Below are positions 7,671 through 8,241 of a stretch of 8,241 nt of DNA, piece after piece; position 1 is the stretch's first letter; every line of letters starts with the position of its first letter. The translations under genes were made by a program, and so were the position numbers. The DNA is from JBGTKH01 sp041744735 (GTDB lineage: Bacteria > Planctomycetota > Planctomycetia > Pirellulales > Pirellulaceae): the NCBI GenBank assembly GCA_041744735.1, contig JBGTKH010000682.1, positions 1 to 8,241 of the forward strand. Direction: 5' to 3'. The notes beneath the pieces were generated by a model that worked only from the letters and a program-made list of their open reading frames with translations, made no database searches and was not told the DNA's origin.

Positions 7671-7690
7671 AACAGAGACCAACAGAGACC
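7671..7690. repeat. Tandem doublet of a 10-base unit
   Basis: AACAGAGACC occurs twice without a gap, and the bases ACC just before the first copy extend the match. It is a short direct repeat in non-coding DNA, probably from slippage. Confidence 0.7.
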
Positions 7691-7825
7691 TCAGCACCAC
7701 GTCCCCGCGGCGCGCTCCCCGATTGTGGCACCGAGAGTGATGGCAACGCCGCGACCCCTCCGCGCGCTCCCCGGTGGGTCGCGGTTAAACAAATGTACGC
7801 TCGGCACTCGGATTTTTCTGGCTCG

Positions 7826-7895
7826 CGACCCTCGACCCTCAACCATCGACCCTCGACTCTCGACCGTCGACCCTCAACCCTCGACCCTCAACTCT
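7826..7895 (+). repeat. Ten tandem heptamers, consensus CGACCCT
   Basis: Seventy bases divide without a gap into ten 7-base units: CGACCCT five times, and single-step or two-step variants CAACCAT, CGACTCT, CGACCGT, CAACCCT and CAACTCT. One strand is made almost only of C, T and A. The array ends 11 bases before the -35 box of the putative J-domain promoter. It is a short-sequence tandem repeat whose copy number may vary between strains. Its open frame (PSTLD-type peptide repeats) is a by-product. Confidence 0.9.
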
Positions 7896-7906
7896 TTGCA
7901 CTCGCC

Positions 7907-7936
7907 TTGATGCCGATTGCCCACGGGTCGTAGAAT
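7907..7936 (+). promoter_or_regulatory. Sigma-70-like promoter of the J-domain gene
   Basis: TTGATG (7907-7912) and TAGAAT (7931-7936) are separated by 18 bases, with 4/6 and 5/6 matches to the consensus hexamers. Transcription would start near 7943, leaving a leader of about 45 bases before the ATG at 7988. The position and direction fit. No CIRCE-type heat-shock operator was seen. Confidence 0.5.
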
Positions 7937-7987
7937 GATTGGACGTTACGTAGATTCGCAACATTGCCGCGACAGAGTGGACCGCTC

Positions 7988-8241
7988 ATGGCCAAGGATG
8001 AGGACTATTATCGGATTTTGGGGATTAGCCGCGATGCGTCTCAGGCGGACATTCACAAGGCGTATCGCGATCTGGCTCGCAAGCTGCATCCAGACATGAA
8101 CCCGGATGACAAACACGCGAAGGAAAAATTCCAAAAGGTCCAGCAAGCGTACGACGTGCTAAAGGACGCCAACAAGCGCGAGATGTACGACCGCTACGGC
8201 AGCGCGTTCGAGTCCGCGGGTGGCGGCGGGCCGGGCGGCGC
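7988..8241 (+). CDS. J-domain co-chaperone (DnaJ/CbpA type), N-terminal part
   Basis: The first 84 residues are in the window and the gene runs off the right edge. The start MAKDEDYYRILGISRDAS is typical of DnaJ-type proteins. Helix II (IHKAYRDLARKL) leads into the invariant HPD at residues 34-36, then helix III (KEKFQKVQQAYDVLKD) and KREMYDRYG close the J domain near residue 71. A Gly-rich stretch begins at 78 (GGGGPGG). J-domain proteins act in the cytoplasm: HPD stimulates the ATPase of DnaK while the C-terminal part delivers unfolded substrate. Whether this is true DnaJ (with zinc-finger repeats) or a CbpA-like form without them cannot be told, because the deciding region is outside the window. 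The ribosome site is weak (GAGTGG about eight bases upstream). The gene is divergent from the VIT-VWA gene, with no obvious functional link. Confidence 0.95.
   Translation, partial: MAKDEDYYRILGISRDASQADIHKAYRDLARKLHPDMNPDDKHAKEKFQKVQQAYDVLKDANKREMYDRYGSAFESAGGGGPGG

Larger units (their letters stand above)
7455..7987. other. Divergent intergenic region with short repeats
   Basis: About 530 bases separate the VIT-VWA gene (leftward) from the J-domain gene (rightward). The part at 7540-7610 is noticeably richer in A and T and probably holds the leftward promoter. From 7624 on there are short repeats: the 10-mer CGCGCTCCCC at 7711-7720 and 7763-7772 and inverted at 7624-7633, a direct doublet of AACAGAGACC at 7671-7690, and the heptamer array at 7826-7895. 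No gene is supported here; the small frames present encode repeat-derived or unconvincing peptides. Confidence 0.6.

Noticed and set aside
7826..7895. Heptamer array as a CRISPR array or a peptide-repeat gene
   Set aside because: The units are 7 bases with no spacers, and the open frame across them has no start context or continuation.

Overview
The base composition, the paired signal-peptide VIT/von Willebrand A (VWA) proteins with glycine-rich linkers, the STN-like domain and the style of the short hairpin repeats together suggest a GC-rich planctomycete, possibly of the Pirellulales. This is inference from protein style; the window has no rRNA or marker gene that would settle the lineage.

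Layout, left to right. Positions 1-3786 (minus strand) hold one very long open gene that runs off the left edge: a secreted VIT-VWA protein with a glycine-rich linker and then an STN-like (secretin/TonB short N-terminal) domain. Positions 3822-3890 hold two facing hairpin repeats. Positions 3946-4687 (minus) hold a type II toxin-antitoxin pair: a small antitoxin-like gene, then a PIN-domain toxin gene broken by a single-base frameshift. Positions 4688-5094 are non-coding as far as I can see, apart from a small palindrome that may be the toxin-antitoxin operator. A further copy of the hairpin repeat lies at 5093-5124, just after the stop of a second, complete VIT-VWA gene (5136-7454, minus). 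The intergenic region 7455-7987 has an extended -10-like site for that gene, several short repeats, ten tandem heptamers, and a good sigma-70-like promoter reading right. A J-domain co-chaperone gene starts at 7988 (plus) and leaves the right edge.

How the parts may work together. The two VIT-VWA proteins share signal peptide, VIT fold, an intact metal-ion-dependent adhesion site (MIDAS) and a similar post-VWA motif, but differ in their C-terminal parts. They are best read as diverged paralogues exported across the cytoplasmic membrane, probably for protein-protein contacts in the periplasm or at the surface. The toxin-antitoxin pair between them is bounded on both sides by copies of the same hairpin repeat (29 of 30 bases identical in inverted orientation). 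This suggests a small cassette inserted between two formerly adjacent genes. The J-domain gene is divergent and probably unrelated in function. No CRISPR array, tRNA, rRNA or insertion-sequence transposase was seen.
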